A DNA stretch of 64,000 nt from Dipteris shenzhenensis (taxonomy: Eukaryota > Polypodiophyta > Polypodiopsida > Gleicheniales): the NCBI GenBank assembly GCA_047967505.1, contig CM106541.1. One strand, given 5' to 3'. The notes beneath the pieces were generated by a model, which was not told the origin of the DNA, ran no database searches, and worked only from the letters and a program-made list of their open reading frames with translations. Position numbers and translations under genes: made by a program. Positions 32,306 to 42,138 of the stretch are shown here, in pieces (within the stretch, counting starts at the first letter, position 1; the number at the start of each line of letters is the position of its first letter).

Positions 32306-35300
32306 ATGTCTGAGAATCTGTCTACCATTGTCAGTGAGAAGCTTGACAAGAACAACTTCCAAGCATGGAAGTTCAGGATGACAAACTTCCTTATGGGAAA
32401 GGGAGTTTGGGATTACATCAGTGGTGAAACTGCAGAACCAGTTTTGGGTACTGCTCCCACTCCTGCTGAATTGAAGGCTTTTAAGGAATGGCATGAAAAA
32501 GCCAGAAAATGCTTGTATTGGCTATCTGTTAGCATTTCAGATTCTATGATTGTGCATATACAGGATCTAGAGACGCCTAAGGAAGCATGGGATACATTGG
32601 TGAAGCTGTATAGCACAAATACCAAAGCACGAAAGATGCAGCTAAAGCAGGAGTTGCACAATGTGCAAAGGAAAAATCTGAATATAAATGAGTATTCCTT
32701 GAAGGTGAAAGGCCTTGCAGATTCTCTTGCCTCCATTGGAGCACCTGTTGATGATGAGGACTTAGTGTCCGTGACCTTGAATGGTCTTGGGAAAGATTAT
32801 GCACAATTTCGGACATCCATTGGAGTCCGTGAAACATTTCCTGATTTTCAGGAACTTATTGCTCTCTTGCTGAGTGAAGAGCAAAGGAATGGTGGTTCAG
32901 CCACCTCAACTTCTCAAGAGACTGCTTTCTACTCGAATACAGGTAGAGGCAGGGGTAGAGGAAGAGGCCGTTCTGGAGGCCGTGCAGGAAATCAGAACCA
33001 ACAGCAACAACAGGAAAACCAGTCCTATGGAGGAGGACGTGGTAGTTCTAGAGGCAGGGGGAGCCAAAGAGGCCGTGGTTCATGGCAAAGGAACCAGCAA
33101 GTAAATAGCAGCACAGAATGCTATTATTGTGGAAAGCCTGGACACAAGGAGAATACATGCTATAAAAAGCAGAATGACATCAAAAGTGGAAAGTTGCAGC
33201 AAAGCAACTATGCATCATCAAGTGGGCATGGTGACGACAGAAATGAGCACCTTTTTGTGATGCAGCATATGGTTAACTCCATGTCAGGAGATGCTGCAGC
33301 TTGCAATGATGTTTGGTATGTTGATTCAGGTGCCTCTAACCACATGACCAGTCATGGTGAGTGGTTTCATGATGTCAAAAATTTGGATAAGCCAGGTTAT
33401 GTTGAAACAGGTGATGATACTGCGCACCCAATTACGCAGGTTGGTAAAGTGCCATTGGCTATGCAGGATGGCAAAACAAAGTACTTGGCAGATGTACTTC
33501 ATGTTCCAAAAATCACTAAGAACCTGGTTTCAGTTGGCCAGATGGTTGAGCAAGGTCTGCAGGTTAGATTTAATCCTGATGGATGCTTCGTTGAAGACCT
33601 GAAAAATAAATGCCGCTTGGTTGCGAAAGGCAACAAAAATGGAAGAATGTTCACCTTGGATGTTGATATGCCTGAGGTGAAAGCTGCTATGTTTGCGCAT
33701 GGGAGAGGTGTCATTGCAGATATTGAGATATGGCACAAGCGCATTGGGCATGTGAATATACAAAGGCTGAAATCTATGCAAACGAAAAACATTGTTGCAG
33801 GTTTGCCTAAATTCAGAGTTGAGGGAATGCAAAAGGTATGTGAAGCATGCCAAATGGGTAAGCAGGCCAGACATGCATTTCCCAAAAATGCTAAGGTGAG
33901 CAAAAGACCTTTGGAAGTGATCCATTCAGATGTTTGGACAACCAAAGCTGCTTCTATTGGTGGATGCCATTATTATGTGACGTTTATTGATGACTACACT
34001 AGGAAGGTGTGGATTTATTTTATGAAGCACAAAAGTGAAGTGTTCAGCCACTTCAAGGCTTTTAAGGCCATGGTTGAAAAAGAGAAAGGTGTGCATATTA
34101 AAGTGCTAAGATCTGATGGAGGGGGAGAGTACTTTTCAGAAGAATTTTGTGAATATCTGAAAGAACAGGGAATTCAAAGGAAGTACTCATGCAGGTCTAC
34201 CCCTCAGCAGAATGGGGTTGCAGAAAGGAAGAACAGGCATATTGCAGAAGTAGGACGGGCGATCCTAAATGAGAAAAACATGCCTGATTATTTTTGGGCT
34301 GAAGCAGTAGCAACTGCTGTTTATATTATGAACAGAACCCCCACTGCAGCTGTCCATGGCATGACGCCTGAAGAAATGTATACAGGCCAAAAACCAGATA
34401 TTTCTCACTTGAAGGTATTTGGTTGCATAGCTTATGTTCATGTTCCTGATGAGAAGAGAACAAAGCTGGATCCAAAGGCAGAAAAATGCATCTTTATTGG
34501 ATATGCTCAGCATCAGAAAGGGTATCGCTGTTATAACCCTTCCACCCGCAAAATGCAAGTGAGCAGAGATGTTGTTTTTGATGAAATGAGCAGCTGGTAT
34601 GCACCAACTGTTATGGTAGGAGATGCAGATGCAGGAAATGGGAATGCTGCAATAAATGCAGAGCAGCAATCTCAAGCCTTGAGTGGACCCAGAGAGTCCT
34701 CTACTAGTGGATCTAATGCATGGACAGGGAGATTGAGATCTAGTGAATCGTCACATGGCAGCCCTGATAGTGTTGTGCAGGTATCACATAAGGGAAAAGA
34801 AAAAGTGGACCATGCTCCAGTGTTTGATGTGTCTGCTGGTAGCTCTCATGTTGATGGAGAGTCAAGCGGCTCTGAAATGAGCCTTGATGAGGAACTTGGG
34901 ATTCCTTCTGTTGTTACACCTGGTGCAAGGAAAAGCAGGCATGATTTAAAGACTCCTGCAACTGATCCAGTTGTACGGAGGTCCACTCGTATTAAGTATC
35001 CAGTTGACAGGCTGAGATATGATGGGTATACAGCACATCACTATGCTTATATGGTCAAGGTTCTAGAGGAGCCAGAGCCCACATGTTTTGAGGATGCAGC
35101 AGGGCATAAAAATTGGGAAGCAGCTATGGATGAAGAGATGGCTGCCTTGGATGCAAACCACACTTGGGATTTGATGCCTTTGCCTCATGATAAGAAGGCT
35201 ATTGGCTGCAAGTGGGTTTACAAAGTAAAGCACAATGCTGATGGGTCTGTTAGCAGGTACAAGGCAAGATTGGTTGCCAAAGGTTTTGCACAGACATATG

Positions 35301-36661
35301 GAATTGACTATGAGGAAACGTTCAGCCCAGTTGCAAGGATGGCAACCGTGAGAGCAGTAATTGCTATGGCTGCTGCAAAGGGATGGTCTTTGCATCAGAT
35401 GGATGTGAAAAATGCCTTCTTGCATGGTGACTTGCAGGAAGAGGTTTATATGATGCAGCCAGAAGGTTATGAGGATAATGCACACCCCGATTTTGTATGC
35501 AGGTTGCGCAAAGCCTTGTATGGCTTAAAACAGGCGCCGAGGGCATGGTCAGACAAGATAGGGCAATATCTTGTCACTATTGGATTTCAGATTTCCAATT
35601 CAGATTTTTCACTTTATGTGAAAAGGACAAACAGAGGGATTGTGCTTATAGTCATCTATGTTGATGACTTGATTATTACAGGTGATAGTGATGCAGACAT
35701 TAATGAAGTGAAGCTGCTGTTGAAGCAGAAATTTGAGATGAAGGATTTGGGAGAGCTGCGTTACTTCTTGGGCATTGAGGTTATTAGATCCCCGAGTGGG
35801 ATATGGCTGTTGCAAAGGCAATACGGTTTGGACATGCTGTCCAAATATGGGATGACAGGCTGTAAGCCTATTTCTGTTCCATTGGAGCAGAATGTGAAGC
35901 TCAATGCAGAAACAGGTGAGCTTCTTGAAGATATTACTATGTACAGGCGCATAGTAGGTAGCTTGATTTACATGACTATAACCAGACCAGATTTGAGCTA
36001 TGCTGTGGGGCTGGTGAGTCAGTTTATGCAGGCACCGAGGAAGCCACATTTGGATGCGGCTAGGCGCATACTGCGGTATGTGAAGTCCACATTGCATTAT
36101 GGACTGTTTTATGAAGCTGGCTGTGCATTACAGGTACATGGATACACAGATGCTGACTGGGCTGGTAGTGTCTCAGACAGGAGATCTACTAGTGGTTTTA
36201 TGTTTTCCCTTGGGAGTGGTGCCATCAGTTGGAGCAGCAAGAAGCAGCCAACAGTTGCCTTGTCGAGCACAGAGGCTGAGTACAGGGGTGCAGCAATGGC
36301 TGCATGTGAGGTAGCTTGGTTACGGAAGCTACTTGCAGATATGGGACAGTCAGTTCATGCAGCAGTTGTCATTCATTGTGACAACATTAGCAGCATCATG
36401 CTTGCTAATAACCCAGTTTATCATGCTAGAACGAAGCACATTGAGGTGCATTATCACTTTGTGAGAGAGAAGGTTCTAGCTGGTGAGATTGATCTTGTCT
36501 ATGTCAGCACTGAGGAGCAGGTGGCTGATATCTTTACGAAGGCATTGGGTACCGAGAAGCTTCGTAGATTTAGGAGCTTGCTTGGTGTACGTGAGATGGA
36601 TTTGAGCTTGAGGGGGAGTGTTGAGATATCAAGCTCTATCCCCGACATATCTCCTGGATGA
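32306..36661 (+). CDS. Copia-A1 Gag-Pol polyprotein, intact (1451 aa)
   Basis: ATG 32306 (MSENLSTIVSEKL) is chosen because Copia Gags start this way and because the nine upstream codons lie in the leader. Order: Gag with WKFRMTNFL and the zinc knuckle CYYCGKPGHKENTC (Cys272); protease WYVDSGASNHMT (catalytic Asp about 340); pre-integrase zinc region (H-H about 477-483, Cys512, Cys515); integrase core D542, D604, E640, the canonical D-x61-D-x35-E; GKGY-like and SRDVVFDE motifs; reverse transcriptase with KARLVAKGF and YVDD (1118-1121); RNase H with TDADW (Asp about 1282), SSTEAEY and HCDN. Everything is in one frame, as in plant Copia. The last 14 codons and the stop lie inside the 3' LTR. It works in the cytoplasm (particle, cDNA) and nucleus (integration). 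Confidence 0.96.
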   Translation: MSENLSTIVSEKLDKNNFQAWKFRMTNFLMGKGVWDYISGETAEPVLGTAPTPAELKAFKEWHEKARKCLYWLSVSISDSMIVHIQDLETPKEAWDTLVKLYSTNTKARKMQLKQELHNVQRKNLNINEYSLKVKGLADSLASIGAPVDDEDLVSVTLNGLGKDYAQFRTSIGVRETFPDFQELIALLLSEEQRNGGSATSTSQETAFYSNTGRGRGRGRGRSGGRAGNQNQQQQQENQSYGGGRGSSRGRGSQRGRGSWQRNQQVNSSTECYYCGKPGHKENTCYKKQNDIKSGKLQQSNYASSSGHGDDRNEHLFVMQHMVNSMSGDAAACNDVWYVDSGASNHMTSHGEWFHDVKNLDKPGYVETGDDTAHPITQVGKVPLAMQDGKTKYLADVLHVPKITKNLVSVGQMVEQGLQVRFNPDGCFVEDLKNKCRLVAKGNKNGRMFTLDVDMPEVKAAMFAHGRGVIADIEIWHKRIGHVNIQRLKSMQTKNIVAGLPKFRVEGMQKVCEACQMGKQARHAFPKNAKVSKRPLEVIHSDVWTTKAASIGGCHYYVTFIDDYTRKVWIYFMKHKSEVFSHFKAFKAMVEKEKGVHIKVLRSDGGGEYFSEEFCEYLKEQGIQRKYSCRSTPQQNGVAERKNRHIAEVGRAILNEKNMPDYFWAEAVATAVYIMNRTPTAAVHGMTPEEMYTGQKPDISHLKVFGCIAYVHVPDEKRTKLDPKAEKCIFIGYAQHQKGYRCYNPSTRKMQVSRDVVFDEMSSWYAPTVMVGDADAGNGNAAINAEQQSQALSGPRESSTSGSNAWTGRLRSSESSHGSPDSVVQVSHKGKEKVDHAPVFDVSAGSSHVDGESSGSEMSLDEELGIPSVVTPGARKSRHDLKTPATDPVVRRSTRIKYPVDRLRYDGYTAHHYAYMVKVLEEPEPTCFEDAAGHKNWEAAMDEEMAALDANHTWDLMPLPHDKKAIGCKWVYKVKHNADGSVSRYKARLVAKGFAQTYGIDYEETFSPVARMATVRAVIAMAAAKGWSLHQMDVKNAFLHGDLQEEVYMMQPEGYEDNAHPDFVCRLRKALYGLKQAPRAWSDKIGQYLVTIGFQISNSDFSLYVKRTNRGIVLIVIYVDDLIITGDSDADINEVKLLLKQKFEMKDLGELRYFLGIEVIRSPSGIWLLQRQYGLDMLSKYGMTGCKPISVPLEQNVKLNAETGELLEDITMYRRIVGSLIYMTITRPDLSYAVGLVSQFMQAPRKPHLDAARRILRYVKSTLHYGLFYEAGCALQVHGYTDADWAGSVSDRRSTSGFMFSLGSGAISWSSKKQPTVALSSTEAEYRGAAMAACEVAWLRKLLADMGQSVHAAVVIHCDNISSIMLANNPVYHARTKHIEVHYHFVREKVLAGEIDLVYVSTEEQVADIFTKALGTEKLRRFRSLLGVREMDLSLRGSVEISSSIPDISPG
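36608..36618 (+). promoter_or_regulatory. Copia-A1 polypurine tract
   Basis: ttgagggggag abuts the right LTR. It also codes for part of the polyprotein tail (LRGS), because the frame runs through it. Confidence 0.88.
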
Positions 36662-36915
36662 CTATCATTTATGTCACCGTCTATGTTAGTTGTACTCGTG
36701 GTGTAGTTAGACTACCACGTATGTTTTGGTTTGGGTTCACATATGAACCACGTATTCTAGGTTTTGACATATAGGGTATTTCCCTCTTCTATTGTATTGT
36801 TGTTGTGTGCAAAAGTGAAGAAAGGCTTCACCCTCCAACCTTGTGTCCTCTCTCTTTTGTGTGTTGTGAAGAAAGCTGAACTTGAGTCTCCTATCTCTCT
36901 CCCTCTTTCTTTACA
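36619..36915 (+). repeat. Copia-A1 right LTR
   Basis: 297 bp, identical by eye to the left LTR, followed by the GTAGG duplication. Confidence 0.96.
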
Positions 36916-36962
36916 GTAGGCTCAAAGAGTAAGTTCACTTGCGGGTGGACATTGAGGGGGGG

Positions 36963-37684
36963 TGTTAGATATCAATGCTCCACTCTCGTGTAACTATGCG
37001 GGAACCAGCTAACTCTACTTGTAAGCCCCCCATATGAGAAGGCATTTGAGTAGCTTTGCTATCCGGTAGGTCCTAGCTTGGACACCAGATGGGGGCCATG
37101 TGTGGCTTGATGGCTGGATGGCTTCAGATAGAGTTGACACACCGCCAACTAGGCTACATGCAAGTGCAGGAAGGCATCCCTTGATTGACTGCACTGAGGG
37201 TAGACGGAGCATTTCCTAGGGTAGCCCACTCTCAAGTTGCAAGGCCCGTTTGGAGCCTCAGATAATCCTGGATGGCTGTGGGCCGAATGTAGGTCAGTTG
37301 CTCTGTTTTGCGCACCAGTTCTATCGTATGGTCGGTGGCCTATTTCGGGACCGACCCCCAGTCGACCATTTTGGGCGAACTGGGTCGGCCACCCAATAGA
37401 GCCTAACCGCCTATGACTGATGGCTATATAAGAGCAAGCCCGTGAATCCCATTTCATCACTGGCTACAACAACCCTGATTCCTTAGCATCTAGCCTCCAT
37501 CTTCTATTGTCTCCGACATGCCATTGAAGCTTCTTTCAGAAGAGCACATGGTTGGGAGGCAGCGCCATCTATTGTATCAGTTCTACAATAATCAAATTTT
37601 TGATTCTCCATACTATCTTGTTTTCTCTCTTTCGTATGAGATCCTATTATCTATTGAGCACAGGCGTTGTATTATTTTCTTACA
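36963..37684 (+). repeat. Copia-O right LTR
   Basis: 722 bp, clearly homologous to 26650-27374 but with dozens of substitutions. Its preceding purine tract is 36952-36962. It is followed by AAAAG. Confidence 0.93.
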
Positions 37685-38462
37685 AAAAGCACACCTGAAA
37701 GTACATAAAAGCACCAAAAAGCACATAAAAGCACACGTCAAAGCACAAAAAAGCACACATAAAAGCACAAAAAAACACATGCAAGCACATAAAAGCATAC
37801 TTGAAAGCACCAAAAAGCACATAAAAGCACACCTCAAAGCACAAAAAAGCAAAAAAAAAGCACACGTAAAAGCACAATAAAGCACATGAAACTGTATAAA
37901 GCACATACAAAGCACAAAAAAACACATGGAAGCACATAAAAGCATACCTAAAAGTACATAAAAGCACAAAAAAGCTCATAAAAGCAAACCTCAAAGCACA
38001 TAAAAGCACAAAAAAACACATGCAGGAACATAAAAGCATACCTGAAAGCACATGAAACTGCATAAAGCACATACTAAGCACAAAAAGACACATGCAAGCA
38101 CACTAAAAGTACATAAAAGCTCAAAAAATCACATAAAAGCACAAAAAAGCACACATAAAAGCACAAAAAACACATGCAGGCACATAAAAGCATACCTATA
38201 GCACATGAAAATACCAAAAAGCACATAAAAGCACACCCCAAAGCACACAATAGCACAAAAAAGCACACATAAAAGCACAATAAAGCACATGAAACTACAT
38301 AAAGCACATACAAAGCACAAAAAGACACATGCGAGCACATAAAAGCACACCTAAAAGTACATAAAAGCACATAAAAGAACACCTCAAAGCACATAAAAGC
38401 ACAAAAAAGCACACATAAAAGCACAAAAAAACACATAAAGCACCAAAAAGCACATAAAAGAA
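37685..38462 (-). repeat. GTGCTTTT minisatellite, right part of M1 intron
   Basis: Repeats of aaaagcacataaaagcacacctcaaagcac with variants. Minus strand gtgctttt, the same unit and the same sense relation to M1 as the P1 intron has to P1. Open frames across it are repeat artefacts. Confidence 0.85.
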
Positions 38463-38499
38463 TCTATATACAAAATCAATGTTGCCTTCATCAATATGT

Positions 38500-38585
38500 C
38501 CCTTGAGGGGTCTCCTTTAGGGGCAAGGAACATATTGACAAACAAGTTTAGGTGGCCCTTGCCCCTAAAGGGGACCCCTCAAGGG
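38500..38585. repeat. Near-perfect 29-bp inverted repeat (hairpin)
   Basis: Arm 38500-38528 (cccttgaggggtctcctt...) pairs with 38557-38585 (...aaggggacccctcaaggg), with one mismatch and a 28-base loop. GC-rich compared with its surroundings. It lies in the inferred intron of M1, between the minisatellite and the upstream exon. It could be a tiny foldback element or a small-RNA precursor; the sequence alone does not decide. Confidence 0.85.
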
Positions 38586-38706
38586 TCACCTAGAGGTCAT
38601 ACAAGACTCAAAGCACTTGACATAGCAATACATGAAAGCACATGCAAGAAAACAAAAGCACAAAAAAATGACACACTGAAGAGAAAAATAAGCACAAGAG
38701 AAATAC

Positions 38707-39237
38707 CTTTTTATCTGTGACTATCTTCCAGATACCTTCTACATCTGGTTGGGAGTACAACGCTTCTACTTTCGACAGCAACTCATTGTAGGTAGCACTT
38801 CCTGGGCACTTTAGTTCAAGTAGGCCTGCCTAGATCTCCGATATGTCAGAGGCCTTGGAGAATAGCCCCTTAACTCTGTGGAGTTCCAAAGATGATAGCT
38901 CGAAAGAGGCATCTACCTCATGGAGCAATTTCCTCCTACTTTCCATTTTTGCCCGAGCCACTTCAACATTGGCAATCAAGTTAGCCAACTCTTCCCTACC
39001 AATACCAGCATGTGGGAATCTAGGCGTACCAGTGTTGGCCATGCTGGAGATTCGATTCAATGTGATGAAGATGCAGGGTTGGATGTTGTTGACCTTGTCT
39101 TGCAGTCCTCCCATGCTAGACCCCTCCTCAGTCATCTTTCCTTTTCCTCATACCACCGAGCAATCTTTGCCCCCAAATCACCGTGCTTCTCTGCAAGTTG
39201 CACAGCCTGCTCATAGCAAAGTGGGCCCAATCGACTA
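38707..39237 (-). pseudogene. Gene-like region M1, upstream exon
   Basis: Minus strand, 39237 to 38707, reads LGPLCYEQAVQLAEKHGDLG, KIARWYEEKER, then MTEEGSSMGGLQDKVNN, a helical part (EELANLIANVEVARAKMESRRKLL) and CPGSATYNELLSKVEALYSQ. It ends at a donor-like aaaaag|gtattt and has one TAG (38832). The intron starting there would contain the GTGCTTTT tract, split by Copia-O, before the exon at 26445. The codon phases of the two exons do not fit without a shift, so joining them is an inference. Upstream, 39337-39240 may add DASKNKEVRQSFTKAFALH in another frame. The protein is not recognised. Confidence 0.4.
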
Positions 39238-39339
39238 ACACAGGGCTATGATCATTTCGATGCAATGCGAATGCCTTTGTAAAAGACTGCCTCACCTCCT
39301 TGTTTTTTGAGGCATCTTGATAGACATGCCAGTGCAACT

Positions 39340-39834
39340 ACATGAATTCCTGCAAAAACTGCGACTTCACTTCATTGCAGTTCACCTTCTTCAAAGGTGC
39401 TGGCCGTGGGCATTAAAAATGTGCTGCCACACCTCCTCACTGACATCAAAGTTCAAAAAGACAGGGTGCCTTTCTGGACTTCATTGCCTTTGGCATGTTT
39501 GCTGACTGAGAAGCAATCTGCAGCTTCACTCTTACCATACCACGGGGTGTGCGTTTACAATTACAATCCTCAGGAAGTAGAGAAGAGATTCCTCACTCTC
39601 CACCCTCCCTCCAACTGACTATCAAGGATCCTTTAACTGTATGATGCCCTTTCAAAACAGAGAAAATGAAGCAACACTAGAGAGAAACTCAAAACATGAA
39701 GAAGCAACACTGGAGAGAAACTCGATACAGGAAGAAGCAACACATGCAAGACGACGTGGTATCATTAACTATAACAAATCACCTGCAAATGGTGTGAGAG
39801 TGGTCACTTCATGTAGCATGATTATCCAAATTTT
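39340..39834. other. Spacer, nothing recognised
   Basis: It includes three short direct repeats of the pattern gaagcaacact[a/g]gagagaaactc at 39668-39745. No gene. Confidence 0.4.
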
Positions 39835-40600
39835 TTATTTAAAAATTGTTTCAAAATTCCATTGCTCCTTATGTGCTTTTTCCCATGGTATGAAAAGCAC
39901 AAAAAGCAATATGTCACCTTCCCATGCTAAGACCCTAGTTGGACAGAGGTTGGACATTATCAATTTGTATGTCCTTCCGCATCTTTGGTTACCAAAACAA
40001 CAACCCTTTGGCAAGTATTCCCTAATCTTCATGTTGTTGACTAGTGCTGGAACTATTTTTCCTTCTAAATATTCAAGAATTATTGTCCTATTATCATAAC
40101 AATATTTGTCTTGTATGGACAATCCATAGTTGGCGAAGGTTTTGTTTTTTCGCCCTTAGCTTGGCACTAAAGAGAAAGATTAACATGGCTTCTACAAATT
40201 CCCTCTTTTAGGTGTATTGTCTATGCCATGTCTTCCTTCTCCACCATGAATTTATGCTTTTGCAATGAGGCTACCCTCAATGGCAATTTTTTAATCTTCA
40301 TCACTTTGTCCAGCCTATTCTTTAGTGCCTCCTAACCCCTCATATGTTGCAAAACTACCCTTAAGCTTGGTATGAGAAATTCGATTATTTTTTCTTCACA
40401 ACATGCAAAAGGTGACCTTGAATTCTTTGCAATAGGAACATAGCACGGTTTGTAGCTCATGATCCCAGTTATGAAGTCTTTTGTGCACCATTTGTGAAGG
40501 ATGTGCTCAAGCACCTTGTTGATGGCATCAACTTGTTCATTTGCCCTTGGATAGTAAGTGATGGACTCCTTATGCTAATGGGTGGAAGCACATTAACCTG
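39835..40600 (-). pseudogene. Gypsy-type integrase fragment
   Basis: Minus strand near 40570-40480 reads ESITYYPRANEQVDAINKVL then EHILHKW, which matches the YYPQxNGQVEAxNKxL segment at the end of the Gypsy integrase core. About 100 bases on, EFLIPSLRVVLQHM matches the xxPIExxIPSLR segment. Beyond it (40122-39835) IREYLPKGCCFGNQRCGRTY is not recognised. Frameshifted and lacking its LTRs. It is the only Gypsy trace in the window. Confidence 0.65.
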
Positions 40601-40751
40601 CTCAAAAAAGCATGTCCATGGAAAATGCTAAGAAGAACCATTGAATAACACATTTTAGCTTTGTTTGTAATTGAGAATAATGTTGATTGGCAGTTACACT
40701 TAGCCCATACGTGGAGTGTCTCTCTCTTTTGAATTTAAATTGCAATTATAG

Positions 40752-40760
40752 CCCTCTCCC

Positions 40761-40839
<79 letters not shown>

Positions 40840-40925
40840 TGCGCACGTGCACGTGCGCGTGCATGCACGCGTGCCCACATAGACACACACAGAGTCACAC
40901 ACACACATGCACAAAGGTGCATTCT
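40752..40925. repeat. (CT)n-(CA)n compound microsatellite with alternating GC/CA core
   Basis: About 60 bp of (CT)n passes into (CA)n and then into gcgcacgtgcacgtgcgcgtgcat-type alternating purine-pyrimidine sequence. Alternating runs like this can adopt Z-DNA. The DNA is otherwise intergenic. Confidence 0.85.
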
Positions 40926-41492
40926 TAGTCTTGCATGTTCCATCACTAGCTCTCTCTCTAACTCAGGTGAAGTCTTCCTCTTGCCTGTTCCATTGCCATG
41001 AATTATTATCCTCCCTCTCACTCACTCTGTTGTTGTTGTTGTTGTAGGAAACATTGCAGGTCTTGGACTATCTCTCTCTCTCTCACACACACACAATCAG
41101 AGGCTTCCTCTCAATGCTTGCTCCATCGCCAAGAATCCTTGTTGAGGCACAATACTCCCTCGTGTGGACTGTCTCTCTCTCCAACGACACATATCATTTC
41201 TGAGTACATTGAAGGTGTTAAATTACATGGCGCAGTGGAATAGAAACTGAATAAAGAATAGAGAGTACACAACAAACTAGAGAGGAACAAAATTTTCCTT
41301 CAATACTGATGTAGTACAGATGATGGATCCATCCACCTGTGCACTCCCATAGTGGAGCTTAGATGGCAATCTAGATAAATACTAGGTGAAGCGCTACTAG
41401 CTAGAAGATCTGATCTTTTCTTGATCTGATACAATGGACTCAGAGGGTCACCTCTTTATAGCTATGAGGGCGGTAGTTGGATCAATGTAGTC
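40926..41492. repeat. Intergenic with short microsatellites
   Basis: (TTG)n at 41029-41047 and (CT)n(CA)n at 41070-41095. tgttaaattacatggcgcag at 41218 looks like an LTR beginning, but no partner was found. Confidence 0.5.
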
Positions 41493-41590
41493 GATGCAGC
41501 CAACCAGTCAACCTAGTTAGTAGAGCCGACCAGTCAACCTAGTCAGTAGAGCCGACCAGTCAACCTAGTCAGTGGAACTGACTAGTCGTC
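41493..41590. repeat. 26-bp tandem repeat, about 3.5 copies
   Basis: The unit gagccgaccagtcaacctag plus tcagta is repeated with few changes, the last copy decaying to gaactgactagtcg. No coding role seen. Confidence 0.8.
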
Positions 41591-42138
41591 CATGGAATAT
41601 TCAAGGAATATTCTATATACCTTCGCCTCAAGGGCTCTTGCCCCCAAACCCCCACCAAGGGGGCCAGACCCCAACAAGAGTAAGGGGCTCCCATACAATC
41701 AAGACAATGTGCCTCGTTGTGCTACCAGCTTACCTACCCTACCTAGCCCATAGGCTAGACTCACATAGATCACCTTTCTACCATTAACGGTCTCATTGAT
41801 GGACCTCATCTAACATGCAAGTCAGGATCCATCCAGTGTCTCGGGCTCACACATGGCTTCTCCTCATATGGGGGCCTTACAACTTGAGCAGCTTGGACCA
41901 CTGGTGGTTACTAGAAGGGTGGGGCATTGAGCATATCTAATAGAAGGGGCCATCACAATCTTGTAAGATCTCCTCATAATTGAGCTTTCTTGAAGCTTAA
42001 GTAAGTACTAGATTCTCACCCGTAGATTTGCCACGGAGTGAATTCATGCATAGAAAAAAACTCTCAAGAACTCAATGGAAACCTTTCAAAATAGTTTGTG
42101 CATGCCGCCTTCATCAGTTAGCCAATATTAGGTGAAAA
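41591..42138. other. Intergenic, nothing recognised
   Basis: No frame or repeat that I can support. Confidence 0.4.

Larger units (their letters stand above)
31430..36915 (+). mobile_element. Young intact Copia retrotransposon, copy A1 (5486 bp)
   Basis: Two 297-bp LTRs (31430-31726 and 36619-36915) read as identical. The target duplication GTAGG is at 31425-31429 and 36916-36920. Primer site tggtatcagagcc at 31727 and purine tract ttgagggggag at 36608-36618. One uninterrupted gag-pol frame fills the interior. All parts needed for transposition are visible, so this is a good candidate for an active element. It is inserted at the very end of the Copia-O pol gene, in the same orientation. Confidence 0.96.
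26650..37684 (+). mobile_element. Outer Copia retrotransposon (Copia-O), old
   Basis: LTRs at 26650-27374 (725 bp) and 36963-37684 (722 bp) start TGTTAGATATC and end TTACA. The target duplication AAAAG lies at 26645-26649 and 37685-37689. By eye the LTRs differ at roughly a tenth of positions, so the insertion is old. A primer site tggtatcagagcc at 27375 and a purine tract ttgaggggggg at 36952 are in place. The interior has Copia gag, protease, integrase, reverse transcriptase and RNase H blocks with many stops. A younger Copia is inserted at 31430, next to the end of pol. Without that insert the element would be about 5.5 kb. Confidence 0.95.

Noticed and set aside
35609-36097. 162-residue minus-strand frame (also at 57731-58219)
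   Set aside because: Antisense shadow of the reverse transcriptase/RNase H gene of Copia-A1 and A3; conserved only because the sense strand is.
41218-41990. Possible solo LTR starting tgttaaattacatgg
   Set aside because: No partner LTR, no target duplication and no sure end could be found.
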